DNA of 64,000 nt, taken from Borovskyia barvae (taxonomy: Eukaryota > Euglenozoa > Kinetoplastea > Trypanosomatida > Trypanosomatidae). This document shows positions 28,442 to 38,040 of the stretch, piece after piece; position 1 is the stretch's first letter, and every line of letters begins with the position of its first letter. Made by a program: the position numbers and the translations under genes. Below the pieces are notes generated by a model. That model was given only the letters and a program-made list of their open reading frames with translations. It did not search any database and was not told where the DNA came from. The stretch is from assembly GCA_030849085.1 (NCBI GenBank), contig JASAOM010001069.1, positions 62,001-126,000 on the forward strand. Reading direction: 5' to 3'.

Positions 28442-29647
28442 ATGCAAGAGTTTCACGCCTTTGCCGTGTCGCCGCAACATGAGCACCGGTTGAGCATTCC
28501 GGAGGGGTGTGGCTTTCACCTCTCGGTGGTCTCGCTGCCCCGCGGTACCAACGGAAAGACGACGCTGTACGTCTCAGTGGACGGCAAGTCCCTCGCGTTG
28601 GCCTCTCTCGATTCCCAAAACAATCTCCTTCAAGTCCCCACGGATCTGATTTTTAATTACCAACAGCAGGTCATGTTCTTTGCAAAAGGATCGGCCACCG
28701 TTCACTGTGTTGGCTATCGCCAAGAGCTGGATAATGATGATGATGATGATGAGGCGCTGCGTCGTGAAAGCGACGGCAGCGATGACGAGGACAACAGTAA
28801 CGACGCTGCCCTGAAGCTGCCAGTGGAGGCGATCCAGAACGGGAAGAGAGAGGCTGGGGAGGAAAAATCGGAGGGATCATCCGCTATGGAGGATGACATG
28901 AGTGACGAAGGTGAGGAAGAGGAAATGGAGGAGGAGGAAGACGAGGAAGGGGAAGAGGAGGAAGATGAAGAGGATGACAGCGACATGGCGGAGGAGCCAA
29001 AGGGAAGACCGCCGCTGCCGATGGACCCTACGGCGCCCTCTTCAGAGGAGGAGGAGGACGACGATTCAGATGATGAGGAGGCTGGCAGCGACGACCTCGC
29101 TGAGATGGAGGAAGATGATGGCGACGACGAGGAAGAGGAGGATGAAGAGGAGGATGAAGAAGAGGCCGAGCCACCGATGAAGGCCATGCGATCTGAAGGT
29201 CGTCCGAGCGGTGGCTCTCCTCAGGGTAAGCAGGGTGGCGGCTCTCCTCAGGGTAAGCAGGGCGGCGGCTCCCCTCAGGGTAAGCAGGGTGGCGGCTCTC
29301 CCCAGGGTAAGCAGGGCGGCGGCTCTCCCCAGGGTAAGCAGGGTGGTGGCTCCCCTCAGGGTAAGCAAGGTGGTGGCTCCCCTCAGGGTAAGCAGGGCGG
29401 CGGCTCTCCTCAGGGTAAGCAAGGTGGTGGCTCTCCTCAGGGTAAGCAAGGTGGTGGCTCTCCTCAGGGTAAGCAGGGCGGCGGCTCTCCTCAGGGTAAG
29501 CAGGGTGGTGGCTCCCCTCAGGGTAAGCAAGGTGGTGGCTCTCCTCAGGGTAAGCAGGGCGGTGGCTCCCCTCAGGGTAAGCAGGGTGGTGGCTCCCCTC
29601 AGGGTCGTCCGAGCGGCGGCTCCGCGCAAGGACGTCGAAGTGCCTGA
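28442..29647 (+). CDS. NPL-domain protein with acidic region and GGGSPQGKQ-repeat tail
   Basis: A 401-residue third paralogue of the cluster. Residues 1-95 keep the nucleoplasmin-like pattern but diverge: the opening reads EFHAFAVSPQHEHRLSIPEG where its neighbours have FYG.EV..G, while later strands (LALASLD, HCVGYRQ) remain recognisable. About 98-250 is strongly acidic with serines in CK2-like contexts. From about residue 256 come fourteen 9-residue units (consensus GGGSPQGKQ), flanked on both sides by GRPSGGS, and a basic end (AQGRRSA). The tail is positively charged and flexible, as RGG tails are, but uses Lys/Gln instead of Arg/Phe. By analogy it may bind RNA or ribosomal precursors in the nucleolus; this is inference. 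The ATG at 28442 is the first in frame with the conserved domain. Confidence 0.83.
   Translation: MQEFHAFAVSPQHEHRLSIPEGCGFHLSVVSLPRGTNGKTTLYVSVDGKSLALASLDSQNNLLQVPTDLIFNYQQQVMFFAKGSATVHCVGYRQELDNDDDDDEALRRESDGSDDEDNSNDAALKLPVEAIQNGKREAGEEKSEGSSAMEDDMSDEGEEEEMEEEEDEEGEEEEDEEDDSDMAEEPKGRPPLPMDPTAPSSEEEEDDDSDDEEAGSDDLAEMEEDDGDDEEEEDEEEDEEEAEPPMKAMRSEGRPSGGSPQGKQGGGSPQGKQGGGSPQGKQGGGSPQGKQGGGSPQGKQGGGSPQGKQGGGSPQGKQGGGSPQGKQGGGSPQGKQGGGSPQGKQGGGSPQGKQGGGSPQGKQGGGSPQGKQGGGSPQGKQGGGSPQGRPSGGSAQGRRSA
29207..29584 (+). repeat. 27-bp minisatellite, 14 units, coding for GGGSPQGKQ
   Basis: Fourteen in-frame 27-base units, the first reading SGGSPQGKQ, followed by a degenerate fifteenth. Synonymous changes (ggt/ggc, tct/tcc, cct/ccc, aag cag/aag caa) recur in patches, which suggests whole-unit duplication and gene conversion. 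Copy number is likely to vary between strains. Confidence 0.95.
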
Positions 29648-31694
29648 GTGCAATTGCGTTAGGTAAGCGTACATTAAAGTAATGACAAAGGCAGGGAGAA
29701 TGGGGAATAACTCCATAAAAAGGCAGAGGGCAACTCAGGGGGTGACGAGATGGGGGGAGAAGAGGAGCATCCGCTTAAAAAAAAAACGGAGTATTGCACT
29801 TCTCCATGGACCCCTCTCCCCCCCCCTCCTCATATTCTCTGAGGTATCCCTTTATCACCTCCTCTTGCCCTTATTGGGGGAGGGGGGGGGGGCGATGATG
29901 GGAGGGAGCGGCAATCGCTGACGTGTAATGGTTTCTAACGCTCCTTTGAAAACCCCTTCACCCGCCCCTCCTTTCTTTTTGACCACTTTCTTGCTTCATA
30001 AGATCTCAAAGACAACGAAAGGTAATCGTTCTTCTCTTTCCTTTCCTCTTCCTCTCTCCATCTTCCTCATATTTTCCCCGGTGTGGTGAGGTGGAGTTAT
30101 CGAGCTGGGAACGAGGTTGAAAGGGGGCGGAAGAGGGGGAGGGAGGGGGGAGAGGGAAGAGCTTTCCTCGACATGTGGCACGGTGTAGGGACTTTTTTTT
30201 CTGAAGACAAAAATTCACTCCTCTCCTTTCTTTTTGTCATCCATAGGACAGCGGCACTCCGGAATCCGGGAAGGCGGGGAAGAAAGTCCGGTTGAGGAGG
30301 AGGGACCGTTAAAAGGGAGAGTCACGGTAAAGAAAACGAAGGAGAGCGAAGAGGAACTGCATTTCATCAAGAAGTATCCTTTTCCCCTTCGAGAAGAAGA
30401 GGGGAGAAAGGAATAAAGATAAAGAATGGGAACAGGAGAGTACAGCAGCTCCGCTTCCCCTTCACATGCTCTTTGGCTTCAACGCTTTTTCACGCACTTC
30501 TCGTTCTCTTCTCACGCACTTTTGCCATGGCTTCGTTTGTCTGTGTGTGAAACGTGCATCGATACTCCCCCTCCCCCCCCTCTCTCTCTCTCGTTTCTTT
30601 CCCGCCTTTTTTGTTGCTCCCACTCTGGATGATGATGATGTGCCCGTGTGCATCTTCCCTATTCTGAGCCTCCCCGCCCTTCCCTTCCTATCATAAAACC
30701 CTGTAAGCGTTGGTGCCCCCTCCCAACTTCAGGATGGATGCTCTACGGTGCGTGTATGTGTGTGTTTGGAGGCAGAGGGAGGGGCCGCTGATACAAGAGG
30801 GGAAGGCGATCAGTCAACAGAAGGAGGGCAATGCCCCGTCTTTATTCAACCCTCTCCAACTTTCCAGTATCTGTGCCTTCCGTTACAACCAAGAAAGATT
30901 AACCGAGAGGAAGTGAAGGATGGTCGGGGTGGCCCTGGGTTGGGCCACGCCTTGCTGATTTTCCCCTTGGTTTATTTGCTCTTTCGCACCTTCCCCCAGC
31001 CACAAAGCTTTCCCGCAGGAAGATATAGAGAAAAAGAGAGCAAGACGGGAGTTGTGGGGGTGTAGAAAAGAGAGAAGAAAGAGGGGTCAACAAATGGGAC
31101 AGATACCTCCGCTGTCTGTCCGTCTTCAAAGAAGCTTCTTTAAAATGTCCCCTGCTTCTATTACCTTTGATGCTCTCTCTCCCTCTCTCCTCCTCTGCTG
31201 TTGTGCCGGTGTAGAGGACCACTTCTCACCTCCCTTCTATCTCCTGTCGCGCCCCCACTCCTTCCTTCTTTTCCCCACCCCCGCTCTTCTCCCTCTACTT
31301 CGAGGGGTTCCTTTTCCTTTTACGTGGGCTTTAGTCTGCAAAAGAGGACAGCAGTGGTGACAGCTGAAACCGTGAGGAAAAAGAGCAAGGCATTGACATC
31401 ACCGTGGGCCACGCTACGGCGTCTTCTTCTTTTTGCTGTGCAGACAGGAGAAGATAGCGGCGTGTCCATCTATCTCGTACCCAAAACGTTTTTGCTGCGT
31501 TTGTCTTTCCCTCTTCTTTTCCTTCCTCTTGGAAGCAGCAAGAGAAGTGGTGGGACAGAAAGAGAAAGGGAGGTAGAAGGAGATCTCTGAAGTGTCTAGC
31601 GGCGCTCATTGTTTCTCCTTCCCCCCCCCCGCCTCCCTTCCTAATACAGGCTCCGTTTTTTCTCTCTCTGTGCTTTACTTCGCTACCGTCCGCA
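29648..31694. other. Intergenic spacer (2.0 kb)
   Basis: No gene seen. Purine-rich blocks (30030-30180, 30260-30440) and pyrimidine-rich blocks (30540-30610, 31150-31330) alternate. The splice-acceptor region for the next gene lies at its end. Confidence 0.6.
31612..31649 (+). promoter_or_regulatory. Candidate trans-splice acceptor for CIAO2
   Basis: A pyrimidine tract at 31612-31642 with a ten-C run is followed by ACAG, with the AG at 31648-31649, 45 bases upstream of the ATG. It is the clearest acceptor layout in the window. Confidence 0.5.
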
Positions 31695-32186
31695 ATGGCG
31701 GAGCTCGCGAATCCAAATCCTCAAATTTATGAGCCTTGCTCGGACGTGTCGGGGCAGCGCACTGCGGCTGAACTTGCGGCTGAGATGGATGATGATGTAG
31801 AGGACCCCATCGACGCGTGGGAGGTGTTCGAGATGATCCGCCGCATCCGTGACCCAGAGCATCCTACCTCGTTAGAGCAGCTCAGGGTGGTCGAGCCAGC
31901 GCTCATTACTGTGAACTGGGCAAAACGGCACATCCGAGTGCTCTTCACCCCCACGGTGCCCCACTGCAGTCTTACAACGCTGATTGGCCTGAGCATTCGA
32001 CTGCAGTTGGAGCGGTCGCTGCCGGAGTTTACCAAGGTGGACATCTACGTGACTCCCGGTTCGCATGACCAGGAGGAGCAGGTGAACAAGCAGCTCAACG
32101 ACAAAGAGCGCGTCGCCGCCGCCTTGGAAAATCGAAGTTTATTGAATGTGGTAGAGTCCTGCATTAACGCCTTCGATGATGAATAA
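31695..32186 (+). CDS. CIAO2B: CIAO2/MIP18-family cytosolic Fe-S assembly (CIA) targeting factor
   Basis: A 163-residue protein with the MIP18 (former DUF59) domain covering about residues 38-155. Diagnostic stretches are EVFEMIRRIRDPEHP, FTPTVPHCSLTTLIGLSIR with the conserved reactive Cys at 91, the VDIYVTPGSH loop, and NKQLNDKERVAAALEN. The last two are nearly invariant in eukaryotic CIAO2 proteins. CIAO2 works with CIAO1 and MMS19 to hand 4Fe-4S clusters to cytosolic and nuclear apoproteins such as DNA polymerases and helicases. Length is that of the family. The acidic stretch before the domain (MDDDVEDP) is also typical. Whether it corresponds to CIAO2A or CIAO2B is uncertain, but the VNKQLNDKERVAAALEN pattern favours CIAO2B. 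There is no targeting signal, in keeping with a cytosolic location. Confidence 0.93.
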   Translation: MAELANPNPQIYEPCSDVSGQRTAAELAAEMDDDVEDPIDAWEVFEMIRRIRDPEHPTSLEQLRVVEPALITVNWAKRHIRVLFTPTVPHCSLTTLIGLSIRLQLERSLPEFTKVDIYVTPGSHDQEEQVNKQLNDKERVAAALENRSLLNVVESCINAFDDE

Positions 32187-33170
32187 TGGGTTCGTTTCAC
32201 CTACCCCCTCTTCCCCGGGAGAGGCTCGAGAACACAAGAGAGCAACAGAAACTACCCACCGTGCTGATGTTGGTGTACTCTGCCGTTTACTCTCGTCTAT
32301 GTTTGTATGTTCGTGCTTGTGCTTCTTCATGTGCGGTCGTGGAGGATCTTTTTTTACGGGCGATCGCCATCTTTCCCTCTCTCCCGCCCGCCCCGCTGTT
32401 CTTGGCGGTTTGCTCGTTGAACCCTTTGATGCAGTCTGCTTCACTTCTCTCCCTTCACTACGTCGTCCATCGTCGAGCACTCCTTTCCCTCCCTCCCGTG
32501 CCCTTTTGGGCTTTCTTATCGATCTCCTTTTTTCTCCACCCCAAGGGAGAAAACGAAACGAGAAAGGGAGTGGGATGCGGGGAGGGGGTGGGGAAGTTTT
32601 GCAAAGTGATGATCGCAACGCTTCCAGTTGAGCGCACAGCTGCACGAGCTCTCTTCCTCGCCTCGCAGTCGCGCTACTCCGCCTCCATTCCTTTGTTCAG
32701 CGAAGTCTCTTTCAGGCTCATCCTGCTTCTCTTTCCGCCCTCCGCCCATCTTTCCTCCACTCCTACCAGCGTTGCTGCATCGTCTGAGGCGCATATGGTG
32801 GTGGTGGTGTGCGGGGAGTGGGAAGGAGAGAGAGAATATGTAGTCGCTTTTCTTCACTTTGCTCGTCTTGTTTGTTTGCAGTGCGTACGGGGCGAAGGCG
32901 GACTAGAGAACTTCCTCCATCCCCCCCTTTGTCTCCTTTTTGTGTGTGCTCCTTCCCACTCCCCGCTGAGGTGACACGTCCCCGCGCGCTTCACGCTCCA
33001 TCGGCGGCGCGCCACCCCCTCTTTTATTCCCTCTACACACACAAAGAAGCCTTTGGCCCTTCATCATCTTCTTTCATCTATCATCCCTCCCCATACCCAC
33101 GCGCTTGTCTAGCGAAACTCCCCGAGGCCAGAGAGCGGTGGGGAGAGTCAGCAATGGTGCTGTGAGGAGA
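32187..33170. other. Intergenic spacer
   Basis: No gene seen. A + strand frame starting at 32186 stays open for 262 codons, but its composition is that of pyrimidine-rich UTR (see rejected items). The acceptor AG for the next gene is probably at 33111-33112. Confidence 0.55.
33062..33112 (+). promoter_or_regulatory. Candidate trans-splice acceptor for the Pif1 gene
   Basis: A pyrimidine-rich stretch (33062-33109) is followed by an AG at 33111-33112, 58 bases before the ATG at 33171. It lies downstream of the TTG at 33105, which argues against a start there. Confidence 0.45.
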
Positions 33171-36100
33171 ATGGCACACGTTCCCTCACCGGCGAGCACA
33201 CCGTGGCCTTCTGCGGGGATATCACAGCTGTGTTCAACACCGGCGAGGATGTCGGACTCTCTCCAGCGAGCCAGCAGGAGCGGCTCGGGTTCATTAGCCC
33301 TGTTACCCGATAGCTCTCCTTCTCCGCATGCTGCGCCGCCTGTGCCCCCCACCAACGGAGCCCCCTTCACTACTCGCGTTTCTGCAGTGTGGGTGAGCAG
33401 CGGCAGCGGCGATGGCTGCTCTTCGGTGTCGGAGCAACTAGCAAACAACCAAGGGGCGGTGAGGACTTGCTCATCAGCTTCTTCACCACCTTCCACGCTC
33501 TTTCCCTCCGTAAGTACGTCTCTGCCCCGTCTGCAGGCCGTCGATGCCCCACCCAGCGATCGTCATTCCATGACTGCACACCATTGCGTGCCGACAACAT
33601 CACGTATTACACGAGCATCTCCTTCGGCGGTCGCTCCTCGCGCCCCTTTCAACACGAGTGGAGACTCCACCACTTCAGACCACGAGGGCGAGGGTGAGAG
33701 CACGGGGTTGCACAGCAGTGCAACGCTCTCCTCCTCCCTGTCAGACCCGCCGTGCACACAATTCGAGATGGGATCGATGCGATGGTCCACTGCGTCGTTA
33801 ACACCGACGAGTCCCGCAGGGGATGATGCGGAGCGTCTCGCTCTCACCATACCGGAAGGCGGCTCGTCAGCGTGGATATCGGTGTCAAGCAATAGCAGTT
33901 CGTCAAGGAGCGGAGCACCAATCTCGTTTGCTGCGCCGCAGTCAGGAATGAGGACCACGGCAGCGGCAGTGATCTGCGACGCCTCCACTACTCCCCTCTT
34001 CACAGACGTGGTGCCTGCGGCCACATTTTTTGGGTTACTGGATTCAGAGCCTAGAAAAGAGCCTACCAGCCTCGCTGCTCCAGCGAAGGTGACGCACAAC
34101 ACCGGCGGAGAAGCATCAAGTGCGGTGCCACCAGAGACGTGGCGGCATACGGATGGAGAGCTACAGGCGCATAGCCCGGCGGAGTCACAGCCCGGGAGTA
34201 GTCCTACTTCGACACTGTCTAGTGAACAGCAATACGCCTACAACCTGGCTGTCCGCGAACACCGCAACATTTTCATCACTGGAGGGGCGGGCACCGGCAA
34301 GTCACACTTGCTGCGGACCATAATCCAGGGTCTTCCCTATTCCTCTACCTTCGTCACCGCTACCACTGGCATCGCCGCGCTTAACTTGGGTGGGACGACG
34401 TTGCACAGTTTCGTGGGCTGTGGTATCCCAAATCGCAGGAGCACCCGTGATGACATTCTCGGAGCCGTGCGAAGCAAGATTCGTTGTGTGCAGTCGTGGC
34501 GCGCGTGCCGTGTCCTCATCATCGACGAGGTCTCCATGCTGGAGGCGAGCTTTTTCGACCTGGTGGATTACATTGCCCGGTGCATTCGCCTTCGTCTGCA
34601 TGAGCCCTTTGGCGGTATCCAACTGATCTTATCGGGAGACTTTTTACAGCTCCCACCGGTGTCGCGCGACCGCCGGGGTAGCGGAGCCAACTTCTGCTTT
34701 GAAACGGTCACCTGGCGCCAGGTGAACCCTCGTATTTGTCTGCTCTCTACACCTTTTCGCCAGCGAGACCTTCGCTTTTTCGAGGTGCTGAACGAGATGC
34801 GTTTTGGGGAATTGAAGCCGGAGTCGGCGGAGCTTCTCTACGCCCTCGACACCACGGAGCGCGTGAACTTCGTGCGGCGCAGGGAGGTTCCAGCGGTAAT
34901 GCCGGCGGAGATCAAAACTGAGGTTTCAGAAATCTCGGCGGGGGTGAAGCGAGAGGTGGACCCCTGTGTGGAGGCTTCCGAGCGTTGTGCAGTGGCTTTT
35001 CGTGCTGACAGGACGGGCGGCGGTGAGGATAACGGTGGAGGTAGCCCGGTGGGCGCTCGGCCGATGCGGCTTGAGGTGGTCAATGGCTTTGGCCGCCCTA
35101 TCGATGCCCCTTTTGATGGCTACACCTTTCTGCGTGCCACCCGGGCTGAAGTCGACGCCCAAAACCAGCACTACTATGAGCAGCTCACGACAGAGATCCT
35201 CTACTACCGCGGGACCCACCGTGGACAGGGCGGGTTCCCCGAGCAAACACTGAGCCCTCTGGTAGCCCTGCGCAAAGGGTGCCGAGTTATGCTTATCAAA
35301 AATATAGACCCTCGCCTGGGCCTGGTCAACGGTAGTACAGGATCCGTGACGGGATTTGTGTCCTTCGGGGCAGGGTACTGTTTTAAGACGGCGAACCTGA
35401 CACACCAGGATGCGCGCAGCGTCTGCGTCGGGAGAGGCGCGAACCGGGAGAAGCTGCATACACTGCTGCCAGTAGTGGAGTTCGACCTGCGCCGCGCAGA
35501 TGGCTCGCTTGCGAAATACGAGATCGTGGTAGAGCCGCAGGAATGGAAGGAGATGCTGGGGATGCACGAGCTATCCCGCTCCGTGCAGATCCCGCTTATT
35601 CTGGCCTACGCCATTACCATTCACAAGTCACAAGGGATGTCACTCACACAGGTGGACATCGACTTTAAGAAAGTCTTTGAGGCTGGCCAGTCTTACGTGG
35701 CGCTGTCACGGTGCACAGACATGAATCAGGTGCGGCTGCACGGCTTCGATGCGCACAGCGTACACCCTAATGAGAGGGCGCTTGCCTATTACAAAGCACT
35801 TGCCCTGCAGCAGCAGCGCTTGAAATGGCGGCAGCAGCATCGAGCTCGTGTGGTGGCGGAAGAAGTAGAAAGGGAGGCGTTTAGCGGCACCCCTTACGGA
35901 TACTATCTCCCCGAGGTTACAAAAAAGGCGGTAAGCGAGGACCAAGTGAAAGAGGAGCTGGAGACCGCAGAGACGGTGCTCCTCCGCACCTCCCTTGGCG
36001 GAGAAGCACCAAAGGAAGAGGAAGACGACACCGACGGGTCGACGAGTGAATTTGATGGGCACGGACAGCTCAGCGTCCACCGCGATCCCTTTCGGATAAC

Positions 36101-37007
36101 GCGAGAGCCGCAACCACCCTATCGCGTGCCTTCCAGGGCAGCAGCAGCAGAGGAAGAGGAAGAGGGGGAAGAAAAAGAAATGAATGAGACGGAGCGGCTA
36201 GAGAAGCTTCGGCAGCGCATCACTCCATTACTCCGTAACATTACCTTGATAAAGCACCTTGTCATGCGCACAGTTCGACCGCTTTATCTGGTGCGTAACT
36301 TACGCATTGTCATGGACATCAACGCCCTCTTTCACCTCGTGACGGGACCACAGTCTGCCGAGGCGTTCGATATTGTCTTTGGGGAACACGGCAACATGAT
36401 GCGGGTACCGCGCTGCGTGCAAAAGCTCATCGAGGAAGCCGCCGCGTATCGCAGCTGCTCCTCGATGACCACGCCTTATGAGAGGGGCCACATGGGCACG
36501 GGCGGTGGCGAGGCACTCAAGGTCAATTCTGAACGCACCGGAGTTGACGACGATACAGCATCAGTATCATCCAGTGAGCCCCTGCTAACCGCCTCTAACA
36601 TCGCAGCTGAGGCGCTTGCGGTCATGGAGCAGGCAAAACGGGACTTCATACTCGATGTGCAGAGGCCGGAGCAGACGAGCCCATTGCCGATGCCGGACCC
36701 AGGATGGCTGCGCTTTGTGGAGCTTCTTCCGCTGCTCCAACGGCCCCGTGAATCACCACCGCGGATCGGCACTACAGCGACCGGTGACAGCGAGAACGAT
36801 GACGAAGTGAACTTTCTCCTTCAGCTTGATCCTCGCGAAACAGCCCAACACCATGCCATCCTCGAATACGCCGTGTACATGCAAGGTGCATATGGCCATG
36901 ATTCTGCAGTCTGCACGGACTCCTTTCTTCTTGCGGCTTACGCGTTGGCATCGGGCCTCCGCGTTGTGTCATTCGATTATCTATGCCACCCGGCTGCTGC
37001 CGCCTAA
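33171..37007 (+). CDS. PIF1: Pif1-family DNA helicase with C-terminal PIN-like nuclease domain
   Basis: A 1278-residue protein from the first ATG in frame. Residues 1-340 are Ser/Thr/Pro-rich and disordered. The helicase core runs from about 345 to 870: Q-type motif SSEQQYAYNLA, Walker A GGAGTGKS (371-378), TATTGIAALNLGG, Walker B IIDEVSML with D452/E453, LSGDFLQLPPVS, late motif ITIHKSQGMSL (H818 region) and SYVALSRCTDMNQVRLHGFD. These are the hallmarks of the Pif1/RRM3 branch of SF1B helicases (5'-3', G-quadruplex and fork processing). An acidic linker follows (about 900-1040). The last 235 residues look like a PIN domain: IVMDINAL with D1049, an E pair at 1088-1089, CTDSFLLAAYA with D1250, and VVSFD with D1269. 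Trypanosomatids carry several Pif1 paralogues, mitochondrial and nuclear; I cannot say which one this is. Confidence 0.88.
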   Translation: MAHVPSPASTPWPSAGISQLCSTPARMSDSLQRASRSGSGSLALLPDSSPSPHAAPPVPPTNGAPFTTRVSAVWVSSGSGDGCSSVSEQLANNQGAVRTCSSASSPPSTLFPSVSTSLPRLQAVDAPPSDRHSMTAHHCVPTTSRITRASPSAVAPRAPFNTSGDSTTSDHEGEGESTGLHSSATLSSSLSDPPCTQFEMGSMRWSTASLTPTSPAGDDAERLALTIPEGGSSAWISVSSNSSSSRSGAPISFAAPQSGMRTTAAAVICDASTTPLFTDVVPAATFFGLLDSEPRKEPTSLAAPAKVTHNTGGEASSAVPPETWRHTDGELQAHSPAESQPGSSPTSTLSSEQQYAYNLAVREHRNIFITGGAGTGKSHLLRTIIQGLPYSSTFVTATTGIAALNLGGTTLHSFVGCGIPNRRSTRDDILGAVRSKIRCVQSWRACRVLIIDEVSMLEASFFDLVDYIARCIRLRLHEPFGGIQLILSGDFLQLPPVSRDRRGSGANFCFETVTWRQVNPRICLLSTPFRQRDLRFFEVLNEMRFGELKPESAELLYALDTTERVNFVRRREVPAVMPAEIKTEVSEISAGVKREVDPCVEASERCAVAFRADRTGGGEDNGGGSPVGARPMRLEVVNGFGRPIDAPFDGYTFLRATRAEVDAQNQHYYEQLTTEILYYRGTHRGQGGFPEQTLSPLVALRKGCRVMLIKNIDPRLGLVNGSTGSVTGFVSFGAGYCFKTANLTHQDARSVCVGRGANREKLHTLLPVVEFDLRRADGSLAKYEIVVEPQEWKEMLGMHELSRSVQIPLILAYAITIHKSQGMSLTQVDIDFKKVFEAGQSYVALSRCTDMNQVRLHGFDAHSVHPNERALAYYKALALQQQRLKWRQQHRARVVAEEVEREAFSGTPYGYYLPEVTKKAVSEDQVKEELETAETVLLRTSLGGEAPKEEEDDTDGSTSEFDGHGQLSVHRDPFRITREPQPPYRVPSRAAAAEEEEEGEEKEMNETERLEKLRQRITPLLRNITLIKHLVMRTVRPLYLVRNLRIVMDINALFHLVTGPQSAEAFDIVFGEHGNMMRVPRCVQKLIEEAAAYRSCSSMTTPYERGHMGTGGGEALKVNSERTGVDDDTASVSSSEPLLTASNIAAEALAVMEQAKRDFILDVQRPEQTSPLPMPDPGWLRFVELLPLLQRPRESPPRIGTTATGDSENDDEVNFLLQLDPRETAQHHAILEYAVYMQGAYGHDSAVCTDSFLLAAYALASGLRVVSFDYLCHPAAAA

Positions 37008-38040
37008 TATGAATGACAAGTTCAGAGCTGTGTGTGTGGGGGTGGGGGTGTCAAAACGATCCGCCCCCCTTTTTTTTCGAATGGGAGATCGTTGAGGCGC
37101 ACTCTTCTTTCCACATCTCTATCGTTCGTGCTGTTCTCTTTCTACTTGTGTACGCAGCTGATGGCTTTGTTTTCCTCCCCTTGCAGCGCGCAGGCTCTGT
37201 CCACCCCTACTTTGCCATTTTTCATCGACGGCCTTCCCCTCGTGCACTTTGGCATGCCGCAAACGGATGCGGGCGTGCAACGGGGATGTTGTGGCCGCCA
37301 TAGCACTGCACGCTGTGGTAGGATTGCGAGGGCATGCATGAGATGAGGAGGAAAACGATGGGGGAGGAAACGTAGTGGTGGAGAATGAGAGGAGGAGGGG
37401 GGGTAATACTGTTGAATTTCTCCTCCATCTTTTCCTGATAGACGCGCACACATAGAATCGATCTCACTTCGCCACCAAGGTGAGGGAGACAAATATCATC
37501 CGTTCATACACGGTGTTAACTGATTTGCGGAGGTGACAGGGACTTAAAGCTGAGCGTACCCGTGTGACACAACAATTCCACATCTCTTACAAACAAAAAA
37601 AAACATCTCGGCATGAGCTGCGCTGTGTCGTTCTCTCCTTCCCTTTTATCGGTGCTTTTCCAATTTTGAAGGCGTCGCAGGATGCGAAGAAAGCCCATCA
37701 CTGTTTTCCTTCGTGTGGTACCTCTTTCCTACCCGCGCGACCTCGGCTCCTCTCTACGTCTCGCCAGCGATACTATCTTATGCCATAAAACTTACATCAA
37801 CTTTGTCATTCCTTCCCATCCCCTCTGCTTGCAGGTTTGGTATTATTTTGAACAAAACAACAACACCCTTTTGCCCAATCTTCCACGGAGGAACGTCGTC
37901 TCTCCTTCCTGCCACCTCCCTCTCGTTTTTCGACATCGTCCTTTCTCTTTCTGTATCCCCTTCCTCCTCTCTTTTTTTTCAAAAAAGAACCCCTCTCTCT
38001 ATTCACCGCCCTCCCCGTTCCCGGATTTGCAGGGCACATC
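37008..38040. other. Intergenic spacer
   Basis: No gene seen. Purine-rich at 37335-37400; pyrimidine-rich at 37900-38030 leading into the next gene. Confidence 0.6.
37990..38032 (+). promoter_or_regulatory. Candidate trans-splice acceptor for PIN1
   Basis: A pyrimidine tract ends in TTTGCAG with the AG at 38031-38032, eight bases before the ATG, giving a very short 5' UTR if used. Confidence 0.45.

Noticed and set aside
29066-29716. Minus-strand 216-codon frame and a + strand 151-codon frame over the 27-bp repeat
   Set aside because: The repeat length is a multiple of three, so any stop-free frame in one unit stays open. The frame with the NPL domain is the coding one.
32186-32974. 262-codon + strand frame whose ATG overlaps the CIAO2 stop codon (TAATG)
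   Set aside because: Composition is Leu/Ser/Pro/Phe-rich and follows the pyrimidine bias of UTRs, where stop codons are rare by composition. There is no splice acceptor for it and no recognisable motif.
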